From Clavaria fumosa (taxonomy: Eukaryota; Basidiomycota; Agaricomycetes; Agaricales; Clavariaceae): 64,000 nucleotides of DNA. The notes below the pieces were generated by a model that was given only the letters and a program-made list of their open reading frames with translations, did no database searches and was not told the DNA's origin. Location: contig OX637794.1 in assembly GCA_951802425.1 (NCBI GenBank), positions 4,092,001-4,156,000 of the forward strand, read 5' to 3'. A program made the translations under genes and the position numbers. Each line of letters starts with the position of its first letter. Within the stretch, counting starts at the first letter, position 1. Shown one piece after another: positions 18,381 through 33,631 of this stretch.

Positions 18381-20266
18381 TCACCGGGTGCGCGTCCTCG
18401 TAGTGCTGATCTTAGAAAGATCAAGCGGAGGCGGGATCACCACACGGTTGCGCCACTCCCCGTTCGACTTCCTGGGCTTGAGAGCAGTAGGCGGCGTCCG
18501 CGGCGCCGCCGCCGCCGCCGTCGTCACCTCCCCGGACGGCTTCTGCTTCCTCTCCCTCTCCTTTCTCGAGGAGGGACCCGATGACGCCGAGGATGTGGAC
18601 GGCAATGACGTGGTAGACGAGGAGGCAGAGGACGACGACGACGATGCCCGTCCGCTAGGGCCGACAAGCGTCCGCGACGCGGGGACGTCCGCCCGCCGCC
18701 TCGAGCGCGAGCGCTGACGCTCCGCACCACTAGCACCAGCACCAGCACCAGCAGCATCACCCGCAGACGCAGGGACGTCCGCCCGTCGCTTCGAGCGCGA
18801 GCGCGAGCGCTGACGCTCCGCGCCACCAGCACCAGCACCAGCACCAGCACCAGCAGCATCACCCGCAGTGCCCGCGCGCACCGGCGGCGGCGGCGCGTCA
18901 GAGTGGCCCTGACGAGACTGCTCAGACGCCGACAGCCTTTCCGTGACGTGCGTCGGGTACAGCGACGACGCCGCCGGAGCAGCCGCCTCGCGCACCTGCC
19001 GCGCCAAGCGCTCGTGGCGCGTCTCCCGCCCGGCCCCCTCGCTCGGCTGTCTCGTCACCACCGTCGGTCGCGAGGGTCGCTGCTGCTGCTGCTGCTGTTG
19101 TTGTTGTTGTTGTGGGGCAGCGGTGGCCGAAGGGGGAGGGGGCACAGATCGCGTGTTCGAGGTCACCAGCGGCGCGGTGGCATACACCGGGAGGGCATCA
19201 GGCCGCGGCGCATACGGCGGCGCAGGGGTGGGCACGCGGGCGGGCGGCAGCGGCGCCTTGGGGAAGATGTCGACGACGACGCGAGCGCCCGTGCGGAAGC
19301 GGGGCAGCGCGGGGGACGTGGGGACACCCCAGATCTTGAGGTGCGTCTCGCCCCAGTTGAAGCGGTGCACGCTCGAGTACCACACCGACGGGTCGTGCTT
19401 CGATCGCTGGTAGGCGGTGGCGCCCAGGAGCGTGAAATAGGCCAGCACTGTGGTTCCGGTTGCGTGAGCGTGAGCGTGATGGGGGGGAAATGATGGATGG
19501 ACGACGTTAAGACAACGCACGCAGGAGGGTAGACATCCATACGAAGGCGAGGACGACGTGCGTCGACGTGCACGCTTGAGGCAACACGGCCACGACTGTC
19601 ACGACCGGGATCAGACATGGAAAAATGATCGCACCCAATAACTCCGCGGGCTTACCTTCCGCGCGACACATCACCGAAGGGGTTATCGCAGACATTGCGA
19701 TCGCGCCGGCTGTCCATGAACGGCCAGAGTTTAGCCGAGGATGTCCCCCAAATGATGCACAGGGGGGGTAATCATACGCACTGAACTCGAGCAAAAAGAA
19801 CACGCCGACCCAGACGAGCTCAAACCAGACCTTGGCGGTGAACGCATCTCCGCGTAGCAATTCAACGATGGCGCTGCAGAGAATAAGAATCGCCGAGGCC
19901 GGCGGGGGGGTGGACGTCAAAAACAAGGAGCAACCGGGAGTTGAAGCAAGACAAAGACAAAAACGCACATGATAAAGTAATACAAAAGTCCGATGGCGCT
20001 CACGGAGGCCAGGTAGGCATCTATGCCAACTAGCGGTGCGTCTCCCCGTCAGCCCGCGAACAATAAGCGCGCAGCGAGGAGAGAGACCCTAACGTACGTT
20101 TCTTGTTAAAGAGCTGTGCGAGAGCAAAGTTCCACACGGCAGCGCTGGAGATGATGGCATTGCAAATGACAAAGCACACTATCGACCCGCCAATCAGCCG
20201 TTTTGGGCGACACAAAAGATTGGCAAAAGGGTGCCCTCTGAAGTGATTGCTCACCAAAGAAAACAT
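18381..20266 (-). CDS. MARVEL-like four-TM membrane protein with long repeat tail
   Basis: Exons give HPFANLLCRPKRLIGGS then IVCFVICNAIISSAAVWNFA (TM1), AYLASVSAIGLLYYFIM (TM2), AFTAKVWFELVWVGVFFLLE (TM3), IAMSAITPSVMCRAEG, ACTSTHVVLAFVWMSTLL and AYFTLLGATAYQRS (TM4). The motif KVWFELVWVGVFFLL is typical of the agaricomycete MARVEL-like family. The last exon is about 350 residues of low-complexity cytoplasmic tail: Pro-rich, 11 Gln in a row, two Gly/Ala stretches each followed by GAERQRSRSR and RRADVPAS, a Ser run, and a basic end KISTTRTRTR. The start at 20266 (MFSLVSNHFRG) is a choice; an ATG at 20294 in another frame could be a spliced alternative. Confidence 0.65.
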
Positions 20267-21529
20267 ATCGACCTATGAGCATGAGGCTAGCCATGGCGAG
20301 AGTCGAGCGTGTGTGGGGACGTTAGAAGAAAAGCAAAAAAAAAGGAAAAAGGCTGACGCCGGTCGACGGTGCGAGATAAAGGGGTAAGGGTGTGATGATG
20401 AAGATGATGATGGAGGCGGTTTAAAGGATGCGAAGAGGAAGGAAGGGGGTAAAAAGGCCTAGCTCCAGGCGGTGGATACGAAAAGGGTGCGGATCAACCT
20501 TGTGAATAAACAGGAAGAACGTGATGTGGAAGGAAGTGAGAAAGCAGAGATGAAACGGGAAAAAGAAATAAAAGGTTGGGTCCCCTCGCGCCGCAGGAGA
20601 AGAGAAAGAGGAAACGCAGCTAGCCAGAAGGCGGTGGACGAGGAGGTGGGGAGAGGGGGGATAAAAGGAGGCTAACCGGGAGATATAATGATGATGATGA
20701 TGATATGTGCGGCCCAGCCGCGGCTTTTTGGTACTGACCCTCGCAACGGTGCAGTGACCCGGCACTGGTGAAAAAAATAAAGAAAAAAAGGAAATTGTGG
20801 CGGTGGCTGCGCTGTTATTCGCACTTGCCCTTGTCCTTTATAATACCGACTTTAGCCTTGAACATACACACGCTTGTATTTCTTACTTTTGCTCGTTTTA
20901 CCAAGGCAACTGATAAGAAAATAATACAAAGCCTTTTCACACACACATACACGTACACGTACATTTTTATTGGGTGTGTTTGAAGTGTGTTTGAATTAAT
21001 ATGACACCAGTGCAATTCAACCATTTAGAAAAAAAATCAAAACACAAATCGCAAAAGGGGGTCTTATCAGAAGAACCAATAGTATAGCCTCTCACCGACC
21101 TCGCCCCCACCACCCCCTAACCAAGTCCTTTCAACGACGACCATCAATGCCCGCGCACCATTCGGCTTCTCCGGTAAAGCCACTGGGCCGTCGTCAAGTG
21201 ACAAAGCAGCCGTATGTCCACATGCATTCGTGGGTACGCGTCGCACCGAAGCCGGAATACCAAGTCCATACGAGACACTCCCCCCAACCGACACACCGGC
21301 CACCCCCTGTCGCCCAGGCGGCGTGACTACTCGAAGAGCCAATGCAAGCGCGCGGACCACACACACTCGCGGTGACCTTTACAGGTGACCACCACCCGAC
21401 CATCGCAAACCGGCGCGAGGACTGCGCCCGGATGCCGAGTGCCGAATATACCAAGGCCCGGAGGTCCCAGAGGAAAGAGGGAAGAAAAGGGGAGGGACAC
21501 CAAAGATCCCCCGGGACCATCATCATCCA
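20267..21529. other. Intergenic region with microsatellites
   Basis: Upstream region of the long-tailed MARVEL-like gene and 3' flank of the PP4R1-like gene. It holds ATG/GAT-type short repeats (20395-20410, 20687-20705) and CACACA/CGTACA repeats around 20940-20965. No gene was recognised. Confidence 0.5.
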
Positions 21530-24500
21530 CTACATCCACCAAGGCTGGGTCTCCGCAGCGTTCGCCTCCCATGGCCAGGGCGCCGGCGTCAGTGGTGGCG
21601 ATGATGGTGAAAAAAACGACAACGGCGGCACTGTCGCCAACGTAGACGGCACAGACGACGACGATGACGGCGGCGGCGACGTCGGCAACACGGCCACTGG
21701 CGGCGGCCTCGAGAACGTCCCCCTCGGCGCAGCCCAAATCCACCCCTCCTGTTTCTCCTTTTGCTCCTCCCCATCCACTTTCTGCTCCCCCGGAGCCCTC
21801 TCCGGCCCCGCGCTTTCCACCCCCTCTTCCTTCTCTAGCAACCCAAACACAGGACGGACATACGCCCGCACCTCCGCAGCCTCGTCTCTCCAAACGCGCC
21901 GCACCAAGTCCCGGAGCGCCTCAGGCACCTCGTTCGCGTCCCGCGACACAAGTCGCTCTGCGAACAACAAAAAAGAAAGGAACACAGGTGAAAAGAAGAA
22001 TGAAAAAAAAAAGTTAAAAAATTTGTGAGACAGAAGAACAACATCACAAGGGCATTCATTCTCTCACCAGTAACTAAGCCAACCAGTCGGGCAACACCTA
22101 TCCTCACACCCACCACAGCGTCGTCCGCCAATAACGTCAGTAGCCTCCACGTCGCCTTGTCTCTCGTGAGATGCGGCGGTCCGTACAGCACCAGTTCCTG
22201 CATGCACGACACAAACCTAGCCTCCACTTTCAGCAACGAACATCTTTCCCAAAAAGAAGGCCCGGCACAATAAAGACAGGCATAATAAAACTCACGTCAT
22301 GCGTCGTCGAGCAATCTCCGACGTCGCCAACATCTCCAAGTCCACAGGTAGCTTGTCAAACGTCCACCAAAGCTCCGGCAACTGCAAACACAAGAAAACA
22401 GGGTTAATCAAGCATCGACCAAAGCGCACGCTAAATCACCCACAGCGTCAATCGCCGCCTCCCTAACGGCCGCCACCCGGTCCCGCAACGCTATCTTCAC
22501 CAGCCATCTCACAGGCACCTCCCACCCCGTCGACCCCTCGCCCATCATCCGCACCATCGGCACGATCTCTCGCACCAGTCGCGCCCTCTCCTTCCACCCC
22601 CCAAGGCCCCCACCTTCCCACGCTCCAACCAACGCCTCCAACATCCACCCCCTCACCTCTTCCCCAACCACCCCCATCAGCCCCGTCAGCCCCCCCTCCA
22701 CCGCCTTCCCACGCACCTCCTCCTCCCCCGCCCCCAATACGTCCAACCACACTCCCACCAAGTCGTGCTCCGCCCACACCCGCCCCAACACCTCCGCCAC
22801 CGCTCCCACACTCGCCGCCAGCGTCCGCCGCACCCCCGCCGCAGGATGTTGCGCCAACTGCAGATACCGCGCCCGCACACGCCCCGTCCAGCGCTCCGCC
22901 CCCAGCGTCTGCACCACCGCAGGATAATTGAACGCGCAGATGAGCGCACGCGACGCGTCATCGGCGTAGAACGAATGCTCAGGACTCGGCAGCCGCGAGG
23001 GCGGCTCCGCCGTTATCGAGCTCGGGCTCGCCTCGCCCCCGGATCCCTCGGCATCCTCTTCATCCTTGACCACGCTCTCCTTCAAAAACGCGTCTACTAG
23101 TTCCCACGGCGGGCCCTCTTCCTCGTCTCCAAACACGCTAATCACCTCCCCAAGCGCCTCTGATGCGGCTGAGCACACTTCCTGGACCGTATCCTGCTCG
23201 AGCGAGGAAATCGTGTCCAGCGCGAGCGTACGGCGCTGCGCCGACGGTAGATGTACGAGCATCGCTGGGAGGGCGAGCAGCGTCGCGTGGCGGACGTGCC
23301 AGTCCGTGTCGCGTATGAGCGTGTTGAACAAGGGCAGCTGGGACCCGTGAGCACAACCATGAAAGACCAAAAAAAAAAGGAGAGAATACGAACTAGGGTA
23401 TTGCGCACCACATCTACAGGAACGATCTTGGCGAGGGCACCGAGCGCAAACGACGCTTCCCTCCGTATCCAGAACACAGGATCACCAGCGACGCGTCTTA
23501 CTTCGCCCACGAACGCGAGCTGAATGTCCTTCGCCAGCGCACCTTTGAGCCTAGGATCAGCCTTACGACGGAAAGGGTCGCGGGTGAACGCTTTTTGAGG
23601 CTCGAAAAACGCACCAGACGCACTGACAGCCACGGCCGCTATCAAGCTCATGCTCGATAACCTCCCGGTTAGACACTGCTGCCAGTCCAGCAGAAGCTGT
23701 TGCCCTCCGTCTTGCTCTTCCCCCCCTGTCCCCTCGTCTCCGTACGCCGAACACTCCAACCGACTCAAGCCAATGATAATCTCATGCATGATCTCAACTT
23801 CGAGCGCCTTCCGCAGCGGACGCGTAAATAGGCCCACAGGCCACGGCGCCTCTTCCTCCGCGCGCGCGCTGGTCTTCTGGCACCCGCCACATGCATCTTC
23901 CCACGCATCGAGCTCCCTAATGCGCGTCAGCAGGTCGACGACGGCGTAGCGCGTAGTGCCGCCGACTGCCAGGATGGGGGAGAGCAGCAACGTGCCAAGA
24001 ATGGCAGTGAAGGCCTCCACTGAGATGACGGTGCCGCTGTCGTCTGGTGTTTCTGCGACTGCAGCTGCTCCTGGTACTACAGAGGAAGAAGATGATGAGG
24101 AGGGTGAAGATAACAGCGCCGGTTGCGGTGGTGGAGTGGCCTGGGTCGGTTTGGGTGAACGTAGTCTTGGCGGTGGCGGTGGTGGTGATGGGGTTGACAT
24201 ATCTGAGTCTGGGGTTGATTCTGGGCACTCAGGCACAAGGCGACAATGCTGCGCAAGAGCAAAGAAAAAATAATGACCGTCGATTTTCGGACCGGATTTT
24301 TCTCTTTTCACTCCGTACAAATGGGGGGAGGGGGGGGGAGGAAGTGGGGGATGGAGACTTACGGTAAAGAACCACCATATGATGGGCGTCAACTCGGACG
24401 CGAGGGACTCCTTGACTGTGTCATCTGCAAACCTCCTCGAGACGATCAGCCATCGACTGAGGGCAAAGACGGGAAGGGAAGGAGAGAAAAGGGAATGGAA

Positions 24501-24921
24501 AATGGGAAAGGTAAGAGCTCCACCGACCATCGTCGACAGCAAGGCCTCTCAAAAGGGGCAGAACATACTCGACGGCGTCGGCGGGGGCGACGAGTCCGTC
24601 TGCGAGGTGCGCGGCGAGCGCACGGGCGATGTAGACGCGGCGCAAGGATGAGCGTGAGCGTGCGAGGAGGTAGATGCGCTCGAGGGGGGTGAGGACGAGG
24701 CCGGCGGTTCCCGGATCGGGGTCGGGGGGAATGTCTGGAAGAGAGTAGCTTGGCGGTGGTTCGGTGTCTGGGTCGGTGGGGGTGTGGAGTGTTGTCGGGT
24801 AGAGGTCGTCTGTTGATGGGAAGAGGGTACTGTGAATAGGAGGAGGAGGAGAAGAGGGAGTGGATGATGGTATAGTGGTCGTAGTGGTAGTCGTAGTGGT
24901 CGTAGTGGTAGTGGTATGCAT
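21530..24921 (-). CDS. HEAT-repeat protein, phosphatase 4 regulatory subunit 1-like
   Basis: Multi-exon gene for a large helical-repeat protein. After an N terminus with 14 consecutive Thr comes LTPLERIYLLARSRSSLRRV, AEYVLPLLRGLAVDD-type text, then DTVKESLASELTPIIWWFFT splicing to HCRLVPE, a hallmark I associate with PP4R1-type subunits, and VISVEAFTAILGTLLLSPIL. Further HEAT helices: FWIRREASFALGALAKIVPV, WHVRHATLLALPAMLVHLPS, VQEVCSAASEALGEVISVFG, GVRRTLAASVGAVAEVL, VAAVREAAIDAVGDLACALV. The C terminus is Pro/Ser-rich and ends QPWWM. The expected role is a scaffold for a PP2A-like phosphatase (PP4). Family-level assignment is firm for HEAT repeats and moderate for PP4R1. The donor after exon 1 is uncertain. 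Confidence 0.65.
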
Positions 24922-25057
24922 GGTAAAGGGATGAAATGGACAAGTCCCGAAAGCGAAAGAAGAAAGAGAGAGTTGCTTTGAGGGGGATAATAAACCATAA
25001 TAAATGATGACATAATAAATATTATAATTTAAATGAAGATGTGACTTTAATTCTTTT

Positions 25058-25067
25058 GTGACGTCAC
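25058..25067. promoter_or_regulatory. GTGACGTCAC palindrome (CRE/ATF-like)
   Basis: A perfect 10-bp palindrome containing TGACGTCA, the bZIP (ATF/CREB) site, in the AT-rich 183-bp gap between aspartate aminotransferase (3' side) and the PP4R1-like start, 137 bp upstream of the latter. Confidence 0.5.
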
Positions 25068-25104
25068 TTTATTTTATTATACAAACTATGACATCATCAT
25101 CAAA

Positions 25105-26734
<1,630 letters not shown>

Positions 26735-28187
26735 CCGTGCAGGCAGCAGCGATCCGGGGATAGTGTAAGACCGGGGGGGGAAGGACGAGCAGCGAGAAGC
26801 GGGAAGCGAGAAAATAAATAAAGGATCGCCAAAACGTCAGGAAATCATATACGTAATGTAAAAAAGAGAACGCGAACAGTTTGTTGGTTTGTTGGTTATT
26901 TTATTTTATTTATTTTGGATTATACCCGTGGTGCGGGGATGGAGCTGTTCGTCGTCGTCGTCCGACGATGGGGAAGCGAGGAAGGGTAGGGTGTCCGGGT
27001 GGTGTAACGTTGTCGTGGAGATGACTCGACCCGGAAATGGTGGTGTCAGGAAGGAAGGGAAAAGGGATCAGCGATAAAGAAGCCCGTATGTTTTATACAG
27101 AGAGAGACACACACAGCGGTGTTGTCGCAGAAACCCCCCTCATACATAACACCTCCGTGTGTGGCCAAGGCCAAAATTCCCATCGATAACCCTTCGCGTT
27201 TAAGGTACACACACACACCACACACGTCCATGTAAACCAGACAGCAAGGGCGTCGCATGTTTCGGCCGCTAGGCTCACACACTCGATAACGGCATGCGGG
27301 GCTAAACTGAACAAAGACCGAGACTCGGAGCACACACACGACACGCTTTGCACGCGGCTGCTCGCCGCCACATCTAGATTACCGGACGGACGCAAGCCAC
27401 CCTTCGGGGCAAGGACAGTTTATGGGTTCACTGTGTGTGTGTTTAATGCAATTGAGATTTCGTATTAAATATTGGGAGAAGGAAAAAAAAAACAGTCTGT
27501 GAGGCAGGGAGGAAAGAGGGATATTAATTTTCTAGTCATTACAAGCGAAATAGAGATGGAGGAAAATACCAACAGAAAAACAACGTGAGACCCCGGTGAG
27601 TCGATTACCGTGCAAAAAAAAAGAGGGAGGTAAATGAGAAAAAAGATAAGAAAGAAAAAAAGAAAAACGTGTGTGGGGAGCGATGACGATGTCGGCACAT
27701 GCGTATTGGAAGAGGGGAGGGGGAGGTGTCCGAGATATAGGAAAGAGGGGGTAGGTAGGGCATCGCACACAAGACTGGGAGGACAACGCGGGGTAGTACG
27801 TGTAAGTAGGAGAGGGGCGGCAGTAATGAGTCGTAGACGTCACAACGGGATCGGAGACCAGAGACCGGAGGGGAAGAAGGATCAAGGGATCAAAGGAGGG
27901 ACCGACGCGAGCCCGCCGTCCGTCCGTCCATCAGTCCCTTGTTAGTGCCGAAACCACGCGGGGCGAGTCGGGAATAAGGTGAGGCGGGGGTGAGGCGAGG
28001 CGAGGCGTCGTGCGTGGGGGGGGGGAGGGAGTTCTAGAAGAGGGATCGCGGGGGGAGCAGACAGGGAAGAGTGAAGGGGACCCAAAAAAAATTGAAACGA
28101 GGCGGGAGGGAGGGGGGGGTGATCTAGGCGGGGGGCGAGGGGACGTGGACCGGGGCCGGAACGGGGGGGGGGGGGGGGGGGCAGGGT
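26735..28187. other. Intergenic region upstream of aspartate aminotransferase
   Basis: No convincing gene. It has short AC/TG repeats (27100-27250), purine-rich stretches on the plus strand (27600-27740, 28000-28160) and the G19 run. Confidence 0.5.
28163..28181 (+). repeat. Homopolymer of 19 G
   Basis: Uninterrupted G19, only 6 bp beyond the stop codon of the AN1 protein gene, so its transcript would carry a C19 run. Its length may vary between strains or be mis-sequenced. Confidence 0.9.
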
Positions 28188-28556
28188 TCACGCCATGGCC
28201 ATCTTAGCCGCGACGGTGCGCTCGCTCTCGAGCTTCGCCTTGTTCCTGTCGAACGCCTGCTGCCTGCAGTCTCCGAGGTTCGTGCACTCGTGGTTCTCCG
28301 GCAGACGGTGCTGTTCCAGCCGCGGAGCCGACGGAGCGCAACGCACGGAATAAAAATAGATGGAAGAAGGGGGAAAGAAAACGTCAGCGGCTTTGTGAGG
28401 GGGGAGAGGGAGAGGGCCGGGCAGCAGACGGGGATGAGGACGGTAACGGTGACTCACGTTGGCGCAGAACTGGTCTTGGCAGAACGCACATTGCCCTGCG
28501 ATGCGGAGGATGGGCGAGGTGCAGCCCTTGAGCTGGCAGAGCTTCCTCCTGGCCAT
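28188..28556 (-). CDS. AN1-type zinc-finger protein, small (Tmc1-like)
   Basis: Two exons (28556-28458 and 28310-28188) separated by a 147-bp intron give a 73-residue protein. CQLKGC, CAFC, FCANH, ENHEC form C-x4-C-x10-C-x2-C-x4-C-x2-H-x5-H-x-C, the AN1 zinc-finger spacing of the fungal Tmc1 type, and the intron falls inside the finger just after FCAN. A basic/Glu helix (QQAFDRNKAKLESERTVAAK) ends the protein. Family members are stress-linked proteins that associate with the ubiquitin-proteasome system in yeast; that role here is inference. No ubiquitin-like domain is attached. Confidence 0.85.
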   Translation of the reverse strand: MARRKLCQLKGCTSPILRIAGQCAFCQDQFCANVSHRYRPHPRLLPGPLPLPPHKAADVFFPPSSIYFYSVRCAPSAPRLEQHRLPENHECTNLGDCRQQAFDRNKAKLESERTVAAKMAMA

Positions 28557-29312
28557 GTTTTTTGAAAGTGTTGTCTAAAAAAGCGGCGGCGGGGGAAGAT
28601 AAGTTGGTGTGTTCGATGTTGTGGGTGGTGTGCGGTGTGGGGGGAGGAAGGGGAGAATGATGATGGGGTTAAGTGCGGTGTATGGAAACGGAGACGACGG
28701 TGGTGTGTGTGGTGGGTATTTATATTGGGGGGGTGGCCGCGTCAGCGCTGACTTTGCTGTGTGCGTGACTTGACTCTCTGACCAGACCAGACACAGCCAA
28801 TTCATTGTACCAAAATATTAGCACCGTACTACAATAATAAACATGTGTTGACGGGTAACTAAGCCTCATGCTATAGCTGATACACGCTCCATCTCACAAA
28901 AAAACGTTTTGGGGGGAGGGAGGAAGGAAGGGGAGCAGGGGGAAATGACCAGCTTTGACTCACCACCGGAGTAAACTCTATAGTATAAAAAATCACCCGT
29001 TCGCAGCAAGGGTCAATCACTTGAGCATTAAAAGAAAATGGGAATATATCATGAACTGTGTGGATCTAATCGAGCGTCGTATCATAGTCATACCGATACT
29101 TGGACTACAAGGTAAGGAAAGAAGAGAAAGGAATAGAAAAGAAAGAAAAAATTGAACAGAACAGAACAGAACAGAACAGAACAGAGACTAACCCAATGTT
29201 CCAAGACGTCCTTCGGTACGTATGAGGTAAAACACATAAACTTTTTTTTCGCGGCGCAGGACGCTAGATACGGCAATACGTGGCGGTGAAAAACGAAGAA
29301 GAAAGGACGAGG
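28557..29312. other. Intergenic region
   Basis: Promoter side of the AN1 gene and 3' flank of the syntaxin gene. Five copies of the pentamer AACAG lie at about 29155-29180. No gene seen. Confidence 0.5.
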
Positions 29313-31015
29313 CTAAGCCGTGGGCGAAGCTGCAGTCGACGTTGCCGTCACCGTCTTCGTGACGCCATTGTTACTGTTATTGTTACTGTTACTGTTATTG
29401 TTGTTCCTGCTGCAGAGCACGCGATGAATTGTCAAACGAGAGAATATATATCCAAACATAACGGACCGGATGAGCGGAGGCAGCTGCGTCGCGAGCACGA
29501 TCGCAACGATCACGAGGATGACGAGCAGCAGGAAGAAGCAGATCCAGCGCTTCTTGCGGTACGCAATCGCGGAGCGCAAAGCCTTATCCGTCTGACCCAC
29601 ACTACAAAGGATAGATCAGTTCATACTCGCAGAACAAGGACGCGTGTAGAGAGGATGGACGCACGCAGCTTCCGTATCTTCAGCGACTTTGATGTAGTTG
29701 TCATGGACAGCATGGATTACGGAGTCTTGTTGTTCGACCAGCACGCTCATCTTTTCGGAGGGAGATGGGGGGTAAGCAGTACGATGAGAAACGAGGGGAG
29801 GGAATAGAATAGCCCACATCAACGATCATAGTCAGGATCTCTTCCATCGTTCGCCCAATCTCCTTGATATCCGCATTTCGTTGTTGCACTTCTTTGTACG
29901 CTGCCCTTGATTCTCCTAGCCGATTGGAGCTTAACAACTGCCATAGGGATTGAGACTTTTGTTTCCATGTTGGAAAGGAGAGAAGAAACCACAGACCGCT
30001 TGACTGAAAATCTGGGCGTTCCCCTCATTGTTGACGGCATCTCGGATTTCCTCTGGCGTCGCATCAGGTTTGACTGCAGGACGAATGATGAGTCTCCGCC
30101 AAAATCACGCCGGAAAGCAACATTAGGGGATACCAATCTTGAGCTGCCTTTCCACCTTCCGCTTCAACTTCTCTCGATATGTTTTGTTCGCAGAATTATA
30201 AAGTTCGAGCTCTTTCTTGAAAGAATCTTGGACAGATTGGGTCTACAACCAAGGAAATGAATAAATATTTTATTTTATTTTAGGTTTTAAAGAATCGATG
30301 ATTGGGACTCTGCAGGAACACGGAACACACCTGCTTCGCCCGGATCTCGCCGTCCGGCCCCCCACCGACGTGCCCGCGGAGGTACTTGACGCGTTGGATG
30401 ATCTTATTGCCCAGCTCGCTAATCTCCCCCGTGAGCGCTTCCACTTGTTGGGACGCCGCGCGGTCGTCGGTGTTGCTGAGCACGCGGTCATGCAGTTTCT
30501 GCAGGTCCTCCACGGTCCGTTTGTACTGCGCGATCGCGTCGCGAATTGCACCGATCTGGTGGGCCAAATGGGGGGAGAGGAATCAAACAGGGCGCTCAGA
30601 AAAGAAAAGAAGAAAAAAAAAGAATCTGATCCACCGCACCTCCGTATAAAACTGAGTCATGTCTCCGCCAAATGCAAGGGCTTCCTCTACTCTCTGCGCG
30701 TTGGCGACGGGGCCGCCCACGTTGCTCATCTCGTACTGGTCGCGCTGCGCATACGGGTTTGGGCGACGTTGGGCGGGTGTCGAGTAGTCACTGAGCAGGA
30801 GTTCGCTGTGTCAGTTCAGCGGCGGGCATGAATGAGCTGACCAGGCAGGCAGACGGTGAGGGGAGGAGCCCCTCCGAAGTGGGTGGGGGTATTGTATTTA
30901 CCTGTCTGAGCCACCTTTCTGTGCCTAGACAAGGGGGCGCTGTGTGTTAACGAACGGTGTGCATGACGACGGGACTGGGACACACCCTCAAGTCTGCAAG
31001 TCTGTCTCTGGACAT
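29313..31015 (-). CDS. SSO1: Plasma-membrane syntaxin (Sso1-type t-SNARE)
   Basis: Nine exons. Exon 1 (31015-30986) encodes MSRDRLADLR; exon 2 is a 23-nt microexon (30924-30902, AQKGGSD plus two bases); exon 3 (30790-30640) gives DYSTPAQRRPNPYAQRDQYE...GDMTQFYTE; exon 4 (30555-30331) begins the Habc helices IGAIRDAIAQYKRTVEDLQK; exon 5 (30242-30134) TQSVQDSFKKELELYNSANK; then the SNARE motif YKEVQQRNADIKEIGRTMEE ... LVEQQDSVIHAVHDNYIKV with the central Gln. The membrane anchor is KKRWICFFLLLVILVIVAIV. The tail after the anchor is unusually long and Asn-rich (NNNNSNSNNNSNN); an extra intron ending GCTCTGCAG before it is possible but keeps that tail. It drives fusion of secretory vesicles. Confidence 0.9.
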
Positions 31016-31518
31016 GGTGTGTGCCGGTACTGCCGGGGAAAATTCGACTAGGGGTTAGGACGCTGTGAGGTTCGCTGGTGGGATTCTGGTTGCGACAGCA
31101 ATCAATGCTGTTGGCTAAGGAAGAAGAAGAAGAGGACAGAAGTGTGAGCGTATGGATCAACGAGCTGGATGTTGGTCGCCAAGGACTGGTTCCCTTAGCG
31201 CTGGTGCTGATGAGAGAGCGTCGATGTCCTCGTCTCCGAAATGCGGTGCGACTTTGCACTTGGGATCAGGAGACTGTCAATACACGCAAATAAGGGCCCT
31301 GATTCTTAGCACAGCCCAGCCCAAAGATGAGACCAGCCTCAGATGTAATATGTCCGGTACCGGGGCTAACTGTGCAACGGCTGAATTGCGGGGGACTGTG
31401 GCTGGCTTAGTACTCATACGAACAGCCATTTTACTGCTGGCGTTAAAATATCTGGACTCTTAACAACTTCGCCGCAGTGAATCAGATGGGTGCAGGTCCA
31501 TGCGGGCATGCATGGCAC
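31016..31518. other. Intergenic region
   Basis: Upstream region of the syntaxin gene and 3' flank of argininosuccinate lyase. Nothing further recognised. Confidence 0.5.
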
Positions 31519-33426
<1,908 letters not shown>

Positions 33427-33631
33427 TTTGACGGTAGGAAGGGAAATATGGGATGGATCCTATGGATCCTTCTTCTTCTGGATGCTCGAGTCATGGAAAA
33501 AAATGCACAATGCGTCACGTGTTCGTCATAGTGTTGCTAATTCTTTTTTGGAATTTGCATTGACTTCAAATCAACAGGTGATCCCACAGAATAAGTATAC
33601 AGAGTAGGGACTTCGTAAGGAGAAAGGATTT

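Noticed and set aside
22463..22961. Gly- and Trp/Arg-rich minus-strand frames
   Set aside because: Out-of-frame shadows of HEAT-repeat coding sequence.
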